A stretch of 64,000 nt of DNA from Ascaris suum (lineage: Eukaryota; Nematoda; Chromadorea; Rhabditida; Ascarididae): NCBI GenBank assembly GCA_013433145.1, contig CM024173.1, forward strand, positions 2,575,101-2,639,100, in the 5' to 3' direction. Positions 52,077-63,458 of this stretch are shown here, one piece after another; the stretch's first letter is position 1; every line of letters starts with the position of its first letter. The notes under the pieces are model-generated. The model did not search any database and had not been told where the DNA came from. It saw nothing but the letters and a program-made list of their open reading frames with translations. The translations under genes and the position numbers were made by a program.

Positions 52077-52234
52077 CATAAAGTGCCATTGTCAGCGAAT
52101 CCTTAAAGTAAGAGATATCAGGCTAGCTGATGCTATCTTCTCGTTGCCCATCCATGAGATATCGTTCTATTTGGACCCTCATGACACATTTCCTGTCGGT
52201 CACTCAGAAGCCCTCTGTGTAGTCACGAGCGATG
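52077..52234 (+). CDS. Candidate exon, PTB/PID-domain-like
   Basis: 158 bp between TTTTTCTCAG and GATG|GTAGAC, phase 2 in and phase 1 out, in a locally GC-richer patch. Encodes I-L-K-V-R-D-I-R-L-A-D-A-I-F-S-L-P-I-H-E then I-S-F-Y-L-D-P-H-D and A-L-C-V-V-T-S-D-G. The order (strand, short loop, I-S-F-x-x-x-D, strand ending D-G) resembles the middle of phosphotyrosine-binding adaptor domains such as Numb and GULP. This is a pattern judgement, not a homology result. It lies 745 bp before the BED gene, but the splice acceptor there runs into a stop in the needed frame, so it is probably a separate gene or a leftover. An alternative acceptor is GATATCAG at 52120. Confidence 0.35.
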
Positions 52235-52978
52235 GTAGACACCAGAAAACGAAGAGGAAACGATGAATTGATTCCGATGCTTTTCTAGATTTCAATAAAG
52301 CGCAACGGAAATTGTTCATTTCAAAAGTTTTCGAGATTTTATTGCAATGATCTTTTCTCGCATCGTTGATTTCTATGATTTTTCTTACTCATAAGAAATG
52401 CCAGTAATACGTCAGGCTAATCCTTTCGCCTCTTTCCGCCCTCAAAGCATCTGGCCTTGCTCACCGCTTGTAAAGATCGAAGTCTATGTTGTTGTTGATG
52501 AGCGTATGTTGGGTGTCTTTGATGACGTTCATTAGTGACGTTGAAAGGTGGAAACACTTGTTATTCTGTTAGCACATTTTACTCTATAGGGAAAGAACGA
52601 GTCCACCTTTATACGTTTACCTATATAATTACCTTTATAACTTGGTCGCCATTATTTCTACCTATATTGTTTTGCCATTGTCGAATGAGCCTCACATCAG
52701 TGCCAGTATTTTGTTTCTTTTATATAACTAGATTCTCGTGCTATTCATTCGATGTTCGCTTGGTATGTATTCACGTATCTACAAAGTTTTTCAATTGCAG
52801 TTGATTGGACATCATTGAGCATCCAAACGCATCGGTCTCGTTGCTGACTCAGTCGGCTGTCAGCGATTTTCTACGACACGTTCACGTAACACAAGCGCCA
52901 GCCGCAAATAACATTCACAAGTCTTCCTCACATACAACAATATCAGTCACCTCAAGCACACCTTCACCTAAACCTAAG

Positions 52979-53097
52979 ATGGGCGGCTCCACGATGAAAA
53001 CGGCAAAAGTGTGGCGTTATTTTGATCAGCTACCCACTGAAGAACAGGCAGCTGAATGCAAAATATGCTGTAAGAAAATCAAAGCCACAAATAGCAG
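52979..53097 (+). CDS. BED gene exon 1: first half of the zinc finger
   Basis: Start taken as ATG 52979, giving M-G-G-S-T-M-K-T-A-K-V-W-R-Y-F. The same frame is open and protein-like back to 52805 (S/T/P-rich, T-I-S-V-T-S-S-T-P-S-P-K-P-K), where it meets TGA right after a TTGCAG acceptor at 52795-52800. Either that part is 5'UTR after a trans- or cis-splice, or a further acceptor was missed. Donor CAG|GTTAAA, phase 2. Confidence 0.75.
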
Positions 53098-56000
53098 GTT
53101 AAATCTTTTCCCTGTAAATCTTCTTTGTTATTATTTTTTTTAATTGAAAAGGAATTGATTTATTAGCGGTATTGATAAACGAGTTTAATTCCATGTCGAA
53201 AAACAATAGTGATAGTCTTTTGCAGATTAATCTATAGCCTAGATCATTACTCCCCAAGTTTTCGAATTCTGTAATTGTTTTTTTTTCAACACTTTACCTG
53301 TAACTAATTTTAAATGAAACCTTCCTTAACAACGTTCATAGTAAAATTGAACTTGGCTAAATGCGTAAATGTTTAGTTGCAAGTTTATTGTTTGTTGGTT
53401 TGAGTGATATAGTTGTTTGTGCATACATTAGAGAAGAAATATACTCTCAATTTGCAGTACAACGGGAATGATACGTCACCTAAGAAGCTGCCACGTCAAT
53501 GAATATCAACTTCTTCAAGAAGCTCGACAAACCGGCTTCGTCATCAAGCAAGGTTCGCTTCCAACCTCGAATTGCTTTATAGCAAGATCATAAGCATATC
53601 GATTATGGTAGCGGTCGAAATATTCTCTAGAAGGCCTAATATGATAGCTTTTGTTGTCATTCTTATTCCATCTCGACACTGTGTCGAACTTTTCATTCCG
53701 TGTAGAAGAGAGAAAGTTTGTCGCTCATGTTCACTTAACCTTATATACGCTTCTAATCATTCCAGGTTGTTGGGACCAGTGCATATTCCTTCAAGAGAGG
53801 GGGGGGGGGGGGGTGGAGGGAGGAAAATCGAGTCATCACATGGTCATAACTACCGATGTCACGATCTTCTATTGAATAATGCGTATTTATGCATTCATCT
53901 GTTCAGTTCTAGTATCTTCCATATTACTGTGGTACTTCAACTATTTTCCTCAGCTGTATTCAGCACCTTTTTATTTTCTTGTCCACCCTCAACAACTACG
54001 AGATTAAAATGACATTTTGATAGCAATTTGAATATGGAGCCAGCCTATGTAAAGATTGAGATGCATCGGTTGTTCCCTATTTATGTCATCGAATAAATCG
54101 AATTGAGACACATAAACCAGATATAGATTGTGTATAGACATTTCAGTGATATTGCGACGTGGCTTTTTGCTTTGCCTATTTTTTCCCTTTTCTCTCCTCT
54201 TTAAATATACATTTCATGAATAATATTCGTCTAAAACTTTAGTTCTTCTTTCATATGGAATTTTCATTCCATTTAAAAAAAAAATTTCTCCTCAACAATG
54301 GTTTTCTTATTGCGATAAAAAACATAAACCTCAAAAAGTTCTTTCGTTACGATTAACATATTAGGATTTTTCGACTGTTATAATGCATTTTTTGAAATAT
54401 TTTCAACAAGTAACATTACGATGATACCCCATTTAGCTCGTCGACTTTTTGACTTGATCGCTTTAGGGCATCGATGCAAACGATACTATCTCGGCTTAGG
54501 ATTCATTCGTTAAATTTTATAAATGATGGTAATTATTCGTTATTTTTCACTATATAATTGTCATTAGACTGCTGTTTCAATTAGATCAATTTGTTGAAAT
54601 TCCACTCAGAAGCCATTAAGCATCCTGCCAAATCATTTTCACTATTTTATTGAACGAGCATCCCGATTGAGATCAGTTTTTCGAATTCTAGAAGAGAAAA
54701 CAAAAGGAACGATGGCAAAGCAATTCAGTGATACTCAAAAGCAGAAACCAAAAGAGGCAAGTGCGCATACGATCGCCAATCTTATTGGTACATCATCGGA
54801 GGTATCCATTGTTTCTTGAATTGTCCTTATCATTCATCCTGAAAGGTGATCAACCCTTTTTTGGATGGAACCTTTGTCGATTTAGGTTTCTTGGACATGG
54901 AAGCGTTGATCAGATTTTCCTTCTCCGGAATGCGCATGTCATTTAAGAGATGAGGTCAAATTTCTCGAATGAATAATTGGTATTACATGAATTGAAAGGG
55001 AAAATAATATGCGTTTTTTGCTTCTCACGATAGATACGGAGTAATAGAGATTTTTTTTTGAAATTGGTGAAGTTTAATCCGAAGAATATAAGTAAGTGAT
55101 ATTCAGAGTAATTCATAGAATTCGATAGTTTCTCTAGTCGAGAAAAATATCGTTGCTTATTTGCTTCATAAGGGAAAATTGATCGGAGATCATTGCGTAT
55201 ATAGATCGATATTGTTGAACTCGACAAACGTTATGAACTACTATATTTTTTTGAAATAATTTCTCAAAACATCTTCAATGCAGAAATAATTTGAAGCCAA
55301 AATAGTATAATAATAAAAATCGGCTGCATCCATCACATTTTATTAAATTTTAATGGAATTTAGATTCTACAAATGAAATAAGGTGAGATTATATATGAGG
55401 TGATGATCACCTTTCAGGTGACAAGCAAATCAGCATTAACAACTAGCTCAATGAACCATAAGAGTCATAATGAGGCGCCAATCTCGAAAAGACTCAAAAT
55501 TGACGAATGCAAAGCGGTCGATCTCCGTGTCGAAAGAACAACACAAGATAAAGAAGGTAATAGGAAATTATCAACCGTACGATCGAACGAGAAGAGACAA
55601 TTGACGAAGGATACTTGTTGCTGGCCGGAAGATCATCCGGATGCTAAACGGATCACCAATCAAGTAAACAATATTTTTCATCAAACTTTCAAATATTTAC
55701 GTAATGTGTTAAGCAATAACGCAACTTATTGCTAATCTATATTTTAAAAATGTCACATAAGAATTTGAAATATCACATTGAATTCTTGTCAGAAATTCCG
55801 AAACTTTTTCACTTGAAGTTTAATTGATTTATTTTTATTTATAGAGATTTTTTTATTGTCGAGATTATCGATTTTTCTTTTTTTAAGTCTACACAGATCG
55901 AAGAATAACGCATAGTTGTTACTGGTTGCTTATCAGATTTTTGCATACAATCGTAGTAAAAAATTTCGGTTTGTATTTTTGGCTTAAATCCTTATGTAAT

Positions 56001-59000
56001 GTGTGCGATGCTTCTTCGCCATCTGACGCCCACTCATACAGGTGCTTAGCTTACTTCTGAATAGCTTTCTGTATGTTGATGCGGAAAATTGGTTTTAAAA
56101 AATCTCTGATCCGTGGTGACGAAGTTCGCGCTCAAGGTTCTCAACGACTTCAGCGATGGAACACTAATCATTGAACACATTGTAGAAGCACCCCCCCCCC
56201 CCCCCCCCCCCCCCTACTAAATGAGCTCTCTAATGCTGAATAAAAATTGTTGACCTTTTTTCCAAATCATCACTTGAAGTCAGACAAATTTCATGCGGTC
56301 TTGGATAATGATCATTTCTCACTTTTTACCCATTGAGGTTGTTCTGCCTTCCCCCCCCCCCTCCCGCCTCCATCCTCTCCTCCGGATCTTTCCTTCCACA
56401 CGTTGACATAAATGCTTGAAGCAGTTAATATGAGTAAATTCATCTAAGCTTCTTTCTGATATAGTAGATTAAAGTTCAATAAATAGGTTGGATTGATGCT
56501 TCTACTTGACAACGAGTCGCCGGCAGCTGTGGATCGGGCCGGGTTCAGGGGCTTATTGCGACTACTGGAACCGAAATATCGGATGCCTTCAGCCGAGAAG
56601 TTTCAGAAAGTGATCATTCCAGAAATTTTCAATCAGCTGAAGGCTGATATCGTCGGCTTCCAGCAGAGCTTCTTTCAGAACAAGTGAGTTGTTGAGGGTT
56701 AATTTAAACGATCGTTTAGACCACATTGAGGGATGTCATCTGTTGTTATCATTTATTAAGAAACACATTTCAGCCGTATACTTTAAGCGTGAAATATAGC
56801 CACACTTGAAATTGGTTGTTTCTTTGTGGTTTCGTTAGTACCGTTTGCCTATGCTTTTATCTGCAATATGTTGATATAATCTCCGTTTATTTAATGACTG
56901 TAAAATAACAGGGAACTTAATTGCAAGATGAATTAGCGGATATCTTATGATTTTAATTTCAAGTTTTGATAATAATTTAAAATCGCAATGAATTCTTATC
57001 AATTTCATCGAATTTCACTTCTTCGAATATTTTGAAGGTCTCCTAAAATAAACTCACAATTATAGTCCATTTGGTGTAGAAGCAGCTGCAAGCAATGGTA
57101 TTCATGGTGCATCAGCGGCAAATATTATCAAGTCGAACGTACAAGAACATTCGAAGCCAATCGCCGCTCATACAGAACAGGTATATATCTCAATTAGCGT
57201 CTGGTACTATCAGTTGATTTTTATTGAGTACGTTGGCATACTAATTCGTTTTGATGGAAGTTAAACCTTTCAGTTGGAGGCGTTTAATGTAACTGACAAG
57301 AAGTAATAATAAAATAATTGCGATTAGAATCTAAGAAAGTTTTTAATGATATCGCTAAAGAAATATAAATATCTTGCCTTATCATGATTGAAAATGAATT
57401 TAGCCTATCGCTCGCATAAATGATTCTTCGGATTGAATAATTTTCGAAGATGCTCAAAGATAAGTTAACATTTTATCACATTACCGCTCAAAAATTTAAT
57501 TTCGATGACATTTTTGAGTACATCACATCCTAAACAATGATTATGCGGCGCGGCTTCATTTTGTTTTTGTTTTTTTGAGAGAGAGAGAGAGAGATTTTTT
57601 GTGATGATTTCAAGAATGAACATCAACAATTCCACGATGATAGAAGTGAAGAGCATAGATTCGATGCTACAAATATGCAAATCAGCTAATGCTTAATTTT
57701 TGAGATACTTTCATAAGCATATAATGCTCGTGTATAAACTTGAAAATGAAGAAAAATTATTCAGCGATAGAGTAGTAAAATAGTGTAAAGGTCAAAAGCG
57801 TTGTACTAATTGCAGCTGATAATTGAACATCGAAATACGAAGTAAATTGATTTCGATAAGGTAAGTAAATAGTAATAAGTGATATTGCAATTAAAAGGAT
57901 ACTCGTGAAATTTAACTGAAAAGACTGAGATTGTAAACAAAAACCTCATCGGAAATATTATAAACAGCTTCATTAAAATCATTTTCGAATCACATTGATT
58001 GCTAGTAAATAAATTCCTATGTTTATGCGCTATTTTGATGATACCTCTCCAGAAATATTAATTATATTTGAAAATTGTTTAAATAAATTTAAAATATTTT
58101 CGAAGAATTATAAGATTATTTAAAAATATGAACATTTTCATTAATACTATGATTTGAATTCTATCAAAAATGAATCTAAAATGCTCCCGCTAAATTGTGG
58201 TTAGTATATGTGCACTTTTGTAAGTACAATTAATTGCTATTTAATTTAGAATTTGAGTGCTAAAATTACCTGCGGAATGAAAAAAAAAACTTATATTTCA
58301 AAGTTGACCATTACCACATTCTGTATCGAAGAAATGAGGAAAATGAAGGAAGTTTTATTTTTGTTGAAGAAATTATCGTAAATGAACTATCCGTTTTGAT
58401 AGCCCTTACGTGAGAGTTGCATTGGATAGGAGAGGGGGGGGGGGGCGATGGAGGCACTAAGCTTTAGGCAGATAAAAGTTTGAGTGCGAGAAGCCTCAAA
58501 AGATGACAAACGAGGACCTATTGTGAATGTCTAAGAAAAGTTTGCCTCAAAAAGCAAACAATGTTGCTGACTTAAGAGGGAATAACGAGCTTCAAATCTT
58601 TACAGTAACAAATATGCTTACCTATTTCACTCTGTAATTTCTATCAGACCATCAAAAAATGCATATTTATTTTTATGCTTTTGCAGTTCCTTCAAAATAT
58701 ATAATATTTTATACCAAGAAAAAAATCATTGCAAATGTCGAATTTTAAATCCACAAAAAGCTATAACGCTGCATGTAAAAGATTGTAAGATCGAATGCTA
58801 TGCTCATTATCGATGCTTGAAGTATACCAACCGCAATCATAGCTCCCATCCTACACAATGCCGCTGGTTATGAACGTTTCATAGAGTGACATCGTTTTAT
58901 CGCTTTCAACAAGACTTCAAATAATAGTGCAAATGTGTAGCTTGCGAGTCTCCACATAAAACATCCATTGTGTTTGTCATTTCAAGTCCTGAAGTCAGCC

Positions 59001-60201
59001 TCATACTCGAAATCCCACTAAGAGATCCATTTACCAGCTCCATCAAAGCAGTTGGTTTTGAAGGTAGGATTGTTTAGCTATTGGAATCTCTCTCGTCGAG
59101 CATTCGGAAGAGATGAGCTTTAAGTGTAGCAGGTCTAAATATTGAGCCATATGTATCATAACAGTCGTTTTTAAACGACAAATAAGGGAGCAGTGGCGAA
59201 AAAAAGCCGATTGATTATAGTGTGAGTTGGATCGTGTGGTGATCAATTCGATCCGATCGGCGCAGAACATCTCGCAGAGTTTCTCGCATAGTATTCAACT
59301 TTGTGACGATGATTCGGATTCGAGTGCCGAATCAGAAGCAACTCTACCATCACGCATAGAATCTTTCCTGGAGCGAATTGGAAAATATGTTTTCCCACGG
59401 GTAAGTTTCAGTTCATCTAGCTGCTCGTTGTCGAATTTCTTCGAATTTGTTTTGCATAGAGTAGTTTAAGTTGACGGCGCCATTGGATATAGATGTGAGA
59501 TTATCCGAAGAAAAAATTAAGTTCAACCCCGGAGCCAAAGCAGCAATTGGAAGGGGCTCAATAGTTGTGTTCTGACGTCTTAGTGATATCCACTCTTTAG
59601 AAGAAGGAGATGGAGAATATGAGGGCAGCGCCACATGTAAGTAGGATTCTGTGAAATTCTCCTCAGTTCGGAATAACAATAATATATCCTGTTGTAGTAA
59701 GTAAACGTATTTCCCGAGAGTGGATTAATTGATACGTTTACAGTTGGATACGATCGTCGATTGTTGTTGAGGGAAATTAAATAGGGAGAGGGTATTGCTA
59801 TATAAATGGGGATTGTCTATCGCTGAACATTCGCAGGACGTTTTGTGAATCCAATCGCTCTATCCGGTGCTCCAGATTCAATAGTGGAAGTCGAATATGG
59901 GACTATAAATAGTGTCATCGAAGAGATCATGTTGCAGGCTGAGGTGGTGGAGTTAGTACGTCGATGTCATGCGGTTGTGCGTCATCTTGAGGAGAATCCC
60001 GACGATGCGATGCTTCTTGTGGGTACACTCACTAGTATCAGCAGTACCGATCTTGCACGTTGCATCGATATTGTCTGTCAGAATCTCACACTTGTGCATG
60101 CATTGCATGCTCGCCGTCCGATCGCTGCGTTTAAGCCTTTCTCTAGCGAAGAGGCTCAATTCTTGGCCGATCTCAACGCACACGTCCAATCCTCGTCATA
60201 A
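52979..60201 (+). CDS. BED zinc-finger protein with hAT-transposase-like segment, 8 exons (gene span)
   Basis: Nuclear DNA-binding protein, probably a transcription or chromatin regulator of transposase ancestry. Exons 52979-53097, 53458-53552, 54692-54801, 55418-55663, 56487-56683, 57066-57180, 59221-59400 and 59938-60201 join in phase to 441 residues. BED finger at residues 10-53: aromatic K-V-W-R-Y-F, C27-x2-C30, H47-x4-H52. Residues 72-190 are polar and low in structure with a K-R-L-K basic patch. Residues 191-255 resemble the block after the linker in hAT/ZBED proteins (D-N-E-S-P-A-A-V, G-F-R-G-L-L-R-L-L-E-P-K-Y, then R-M-P-S). Residues 315-336 are acidic and serine-rich; the C-terminus is helical. 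No DDE catalytic core and no hAT dimerisation block can fit, so it should not transpose: a domesticated derivative is the natural reading. The N-terminal start and the last junction are the uncertain points. Confidence 0.75.
53458..53552 (+). CDS. BED gene exon 2: histidine half of the zinc finger
   Basis: 95 bp from TTTGCAG to CAAG|GTTCGC. Supplies T-G-M-I-R-H-L-R-S-C-H-V, the H-x4-H half of the BED finger, so the intron splits the finger. Phase 2 in, phase 1 out. Confidence 0.85.
53799..53813 (+). repeat. Poly-G tract, 15 nt, in BED gene intron
   Basis: Fifteen G followed by TGGAGGGAGG. Confidence 0.95.
54692..54801 (+). CDS. BED gene exon 3: basic/polar linker
   Basis: 110 bp, TTCTAG to GAG|GTATCC, phase 1 in, phase 0 out. 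Encodes E-E-K-T-K-G-T-M-A-K-Q-F-S-D-T-Q-K-Q-K-P and A-H-T-I-A-N-L-I-G. No domain; placement rests on phase on both sides. Confidence 0.65.
55418..55663 (+). CDS. BED gene exon 4: polar linker with basic patches
   Basis: 246 bp, CTTTCAG to CAA|GTAAAC, phase 0 to 0. Contains I-S-K-R-L-K-I-D and N-E-K-R-Q-L-T-K, possible nuclear-localisation patches, then D-T-C-C-W-P-E-D-H-P-D-A-K-R. Confidence 0.8.
56191..56214 (+). repeat. Poly-C tract, 24 nt, in BED gene intron
   Basis: Longest C homopolymer in the window, 272 bp before the hAT-like exon. A second run of eleven C lies at 56351-56361. Confidence 0.95.
56487..56683 (+). CDS. BED gene exon 5: hAT-transposase-like block
   Basis: 197 bp, AAATAG to AA|GTGAGT, phase 0 in, phase 2 out. 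Encodes L-M-L-L-L-D-N-E-S-P-A-A-V-D-R-A-G-F-R-G then L-L-R-L-L-E-P-K-Y-R-M-P-S and F-Q-K-V-I-I-P-E-I-F-N-Q-L. This order matches hAT and ZBED proteins, where the segment follows the BED linker and precedes the RNase-H-like core. Confidence 0.85.
57066..57180 (+). CDS. BED gene exon 6: A/N-rich linker
   Basis: 115 bp, ATTATAG to CAG|GTATAT, phase 2 in, phase 0 out. Encodes P-F-G-V-E-A-A-A-S-N-G-I-H-G-A-S-A-A. Where the RNase-H core of a transposase would start, the protein turns into low-complexity linker. Confidence 0.75.
57577..57593 (+). repeat. (GA)n microsatellite
   Basis: Eight to nine GA units in a BED gene intron. Confidence 0.9.
58434..58445 (+). repeat. Poly-G tract, 12 nt
   Basis: Twelve G in the long BED gene intron before exon 7. 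Confidence 0.95.
59221..59400 (+). CDS. BED gene exon 7: acidic serine-rich region
   Basis: 180 bp, ATTATAG to CGG|GTAAGT, phase 0 to 0. Encodes C-E-L-D-R-V-V-I-N-S-I, then the acidic D-D-D-S-D-S-S-A-E-S-E and I-E-S-F-L-E-R-I-G-K-Y-V-F-P-R. The strong donor makes this one of the clearest exons. Confidence 0.8.
59938..60201 (+). CDS. BED gene exon 8: helical C-terminus
   Basis: Phase 0 acceptor ATGTTGCAG, ending at TAA 60199-60201. Encodes A-E-V-V-E-L-V-R-R-C-H-A-V-V-R-H-L, then A-R-C-I-D-I-V-C-Q-N-L-T and a polar end. The same frame is open and protein-like 98 bases further left (F-V-N-P-I-A-L-S-G-A-P) after a TTCGCAG acceptor at 59835, but that acceptor needs a phase the previous exon does not give. 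Either the boundary is at 59938 or a small exon between 59401 and 59830 is missing. The antisense frame 59953-60189 is a shadow. Confidence 0.7.
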   Translation, partial: AEVVELVRRCHAVVRHLEENPDDAMLLVGTLTSISSTDLARCIDIVCQNLTLVHALHARRPIAAFKPFSSEEAQFLADLNAHVQSSS

Positions 60202-61407
60202 ATTCCTGTCCTTCTATCTAATCTACTGCTTCCATATATGAGGAAATGTCGCTTAGAAGGCACACAAATTATAGGCTTCATTTCAGCGAAGCTTCATCAT
60301 GTACTCGCTATTACCCTAATATTGCTTGATATTACTGAGGAATTTATAAAACCGCATTAAGAAGTGGTAGTTCTGTTTGTTTGTTTTTTTTTTAAATGAG
60401 TAGAATACGATAAGGAATCGTTGAGTGAAGTTTATGAGGCACATCATAGAGTCACTAAGGGATCATCCCTACTTAAATATACGTAAAAAGGAATTGATGC
60501 GTTCTTAACAAATGACCCTAGAGTGCCTCATATCATATATAGCAAACTTATTTTCATTTTCATACGAATATTCTTTTTCAGTTGTTGGTTTCATATCTTT
60601 TACACAGACTTGATGTACATCGTGAAATTATACTCTTAGTTATGTTTCCTTTAAGTGGCCATTGATCCATCCATCTTTTAGCGCGATCGTTTGCTCATGG
60701 CTATTCAATATTTCTATGGGAGCTATTTAGGTGTTAGTGCATTCATCGCTTAACCTGCAGCAGTATCTCTGTGACATTGATGGCCACTTAGAATAGCGTC
60801 ATGTTTACTTTTGTTGGCCTTGGCCTTACATCTTAGTTGCCTTTCTTGGTCGTGTCTTATTTGCCCTATTTTCTTGCCTTTGTTTGTTTATTATGACTAT
60901 AATTTGCTCCACAAATCTTCTTGCCATGCGAAACCATTATTTCTAAACAAAATGGCATTTATTCGTAAAAATATTTTGGGAACTTTTGTTAAAGAAAAAA
61001 CCATGGAACTATCGAGCTTTATATCGAAATATCTTTCTAAGATTTCGATCGGATATACCATTTTGCGTATGTAAATGAGGTTTCGCAGAGTACTTCCAAG
61101 CCTAATTAGTTGTTTTTTGTGAGTTTTTTTTTTCGTTTTTGGTTTGAATGAAAGTGTAGGCTGCCTAATAGTTTTCGCCTAGATGATCCTCTATATGACT
61201 TTAATTTGAAGCTTTACTTCTATACGGTATATCAGTTTTATTCACTCGTTTTAAGGCCTGAAAACTGTGTGACTTGACTTGCCGAAATCTTCATAATGTG
61301 TTTCTTAATGTGCCTTTTTTCGCTGCCTTGTATATTATTTCTTGCGGCTAGCTTCGTCTTTTTGTTTTTTCAACGTTCCCATTAATGGGTGCTTCTTCAA
61401 CAAACAG
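60202..61407. other. Intergenic, nothing recognised
   Basis: Downstream of the BED gene. No close AATAAA signal seen after its stop. A plus frame at 60811-61074 starts with a non-ATG codon and looks like chance. AT-rich, no repeats of note. Confidence 0.6.
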
Positions 61408-61881
61408 AAATTTGAATTCGATTCTTCCGCTAGTTGTATCCCTCCATCTTCGGACTTCGAATTATTGTAAGTACCCGCGAGGAAATAGGAGGTAGGCTTG
61501 CTGAAAAAACCGTCAGGAAATATAATGAATACTAGTAGATTTTATTGGTATTAGCGTTTGGGATCAGGAGGGAGGAGAACCGAAACTAGGAGTTAGACGG
61601 GGATCCAAAAATAAGGGGGTGATTATTTCTGATTAGTCGCTTGGATATTATTGCTTCTTGGATGCAAATTGCAACATACAAATTCCTCCAGCGCATTTAA
61701 GACAGATGTGGCCCCTAAAATGACTGCACGATCTCATCCATCGGCACCTTCATTTTCTGCAAACAACTTTGGAAGCCCCTATTGCCGAAAAGCAAAACAC
61801 TCGCGATCGGACGGGAACTTGGCTATGGCCGCACTTCTACTCCTGGCCCGGGCTTGCATATATATGGGAAACCCTAAATAG
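61408..61881 (+). CDS. Candidate two-exon 3' end of an unknown gene
   Basis: Segment 61408-61466 (after AAACAG, donor TT|GTAAGT, a perfect site) encodes K-F-E-F-D-S-S-A-S-C-I-P-P-S-S-D-F-E-L. It joins in phase 2 to 61692-61881 (after CTCCAG), which reads F-K-T-D-V-A-P-K-M-T-A-R-S-H-P and L-A-M-A-A-L-L-L-L-A-R-A-C then TAG. The second segment is a GC-rich island with all three plus frames open, so the frame choice rests on phase only. No family recognised. Confidence 0.3.
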
Positions 61882-62062
61882 GCCACAGATACGGAAGATA
61901 TGCTTAGATGCCGCCATAAGCGTTGAGGAATCGTGCTCGCGGTCATACACATAACCTCTTTCCAGGTGACTTAGCCGTGCTTAATTGGGATAGGAGTGTA
62001 TGTATAGCTTTGGCTATACTTCCGCTCCTTCCAGCCTCTTAGCTAAATTCTTGCATTTGCAG

Positions 62063-62155
62063 AGAATTGCAAATTTCAAACTTGATAAGGTGCTAAAAAT
62101 TGGTAATGTCGTGAAAGCGATGTTGGAATACAATTTTGCAGCAGTTAATTGTTAA
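62063..62155 (+). CDS. Candidate exon, unknown gene
   Basis: After CATTTGCAG; encodes R-I-A-N-F-K-L-D-K-V-L-K-I-G-N-V-V-K-A-M and on to TAA. An alternative is a 27-bp exon ending at AAG|GTGCTA (62089) joined to a segment after TTTTGCAG at 62138 (Q-L-I-V-N-F-E-E-V-D). Both are in phase. Confidence 0.3.
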   Translation, partial: RIANFKLDKVLKIGNVVKAMLEYNFAAVNC

Positions 62156-62502
62156 TTTCGAGGAGGTGGACCATTCTCATTTGTTTCGGCTCACTTCGTA
62201 GCCGGTAAAAGCGTGAAAAGAATTGCATCAAAAATAATTGCAGCATCGTTGCTGTGCAATCCTTAGAAGGTCAAGCTTTATGATCGGAGTTGTCGAAAGG
62301 TCATGTCCTTTTCAAGACGTCCATTATCAACGAGGCATATTACGCTTTTACAACATCAATTAAGAGGTCGATTACTGTCGAAATCCGTTTATCACTTGAT
62401 TTCGTTTACAGTAATAGTTCTGTCCATAGAGTAATAGTTCCGGCTGGAGAACCGCTAATGAGATAAATTTTTCACCGGAATAATCCCCCAAGGTCAATTC
62501 AG

Positions 62503-62565
62503 GAAACTTTTTCGACCGAAATCGCCTCCTATGGGAAGCGCGATAGACCACCAAAAAGTTTTCAG
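62503..62565 (+). CDS. Candidate exon, unknown gene
   Basis: 63 bp between CAATTCAG and CAG|GTGAAC, phase 2 to phase 2. Encodes K-L-F-R-P-K-S-P-P-M-G-S-A-I-D-H-Q-K-V-F. Good splice sites; joins in phase to 63748. A 60-codon minus frame (62372-62554) overlaps. Confidence 0.35.
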
Positions 62566-63458
62566 GTGAACGCTTATTCGCTAACTAAGTGGCTTAACGA
62601 TCCTAAAATTTTTGTTCCCCTTCCCGAGCGATTTGTTTTGATGCGTCGTGATTTTGGAAGCGAGCTAGTATAATCGCCGAAATTACCAAAGGGCGCATAT
62701 CGGTGAATTGAACTGGGGCATTCTCCTAAAGTTAGTTGAATTCTAAATTTCCTAGCGTTGCTAGCAGTAAGAAGATGAATGTTGTGTGGTTTCTGTAAAA
62801 ATAATTGTAATCTTGTTCGAAAAGCCTTAATCTCATTTTCTTGCCTTTTATGAGCCCTTTTTGCCCATTATTGTCACTTCTACGCTGGTCTCGCATTTCA
62901 TCTCTTTCCTGTCTTTTTGCATTATACCGACGATATTGTTGCGCATTAACCTCATTATCTTTACTTCCAAATATTTACCTGAATCAATTGTTGGTGTTAT
63001 TACGTACCTCTCAAGGCAACAAAGGAAGGCGAATAACGAAAATCATTCCATAAGGAATGTATCGCTATAGTCTTTATCAGTTACCTATATGAAGCAGAGA
63101 TAAAGCAGGTGGGGAGCAGAGGATATATCTGGGTCAAGGTGGGCAGCGTTGAATATGAGGTTGACTAAAATCAAGCATTGACCGTGCCAGTTCTGCGCGG
63201 ATGCCTGAACTATTCAATTTTTGTGTGCCTCTATATGATGCGACACCCTGCATTATCCGAGCGGTCGGAACTATTTGGCGCCCAATCTTCTAACACTTAC
63301 ATACTTCTGTTCAGTGGGGTCCGGAGCTCGGTTTCAGGTTACAGTGGTTAGGAATTGAGTTGCTAATTCTCTAGCTTGAAGGCAAGAGTGAAATTTTCAA
63401 TTTCAAATATCGTTTTTGCATTCATTGGACGGAGAAATTCGACAGAGATGAGTAAACA

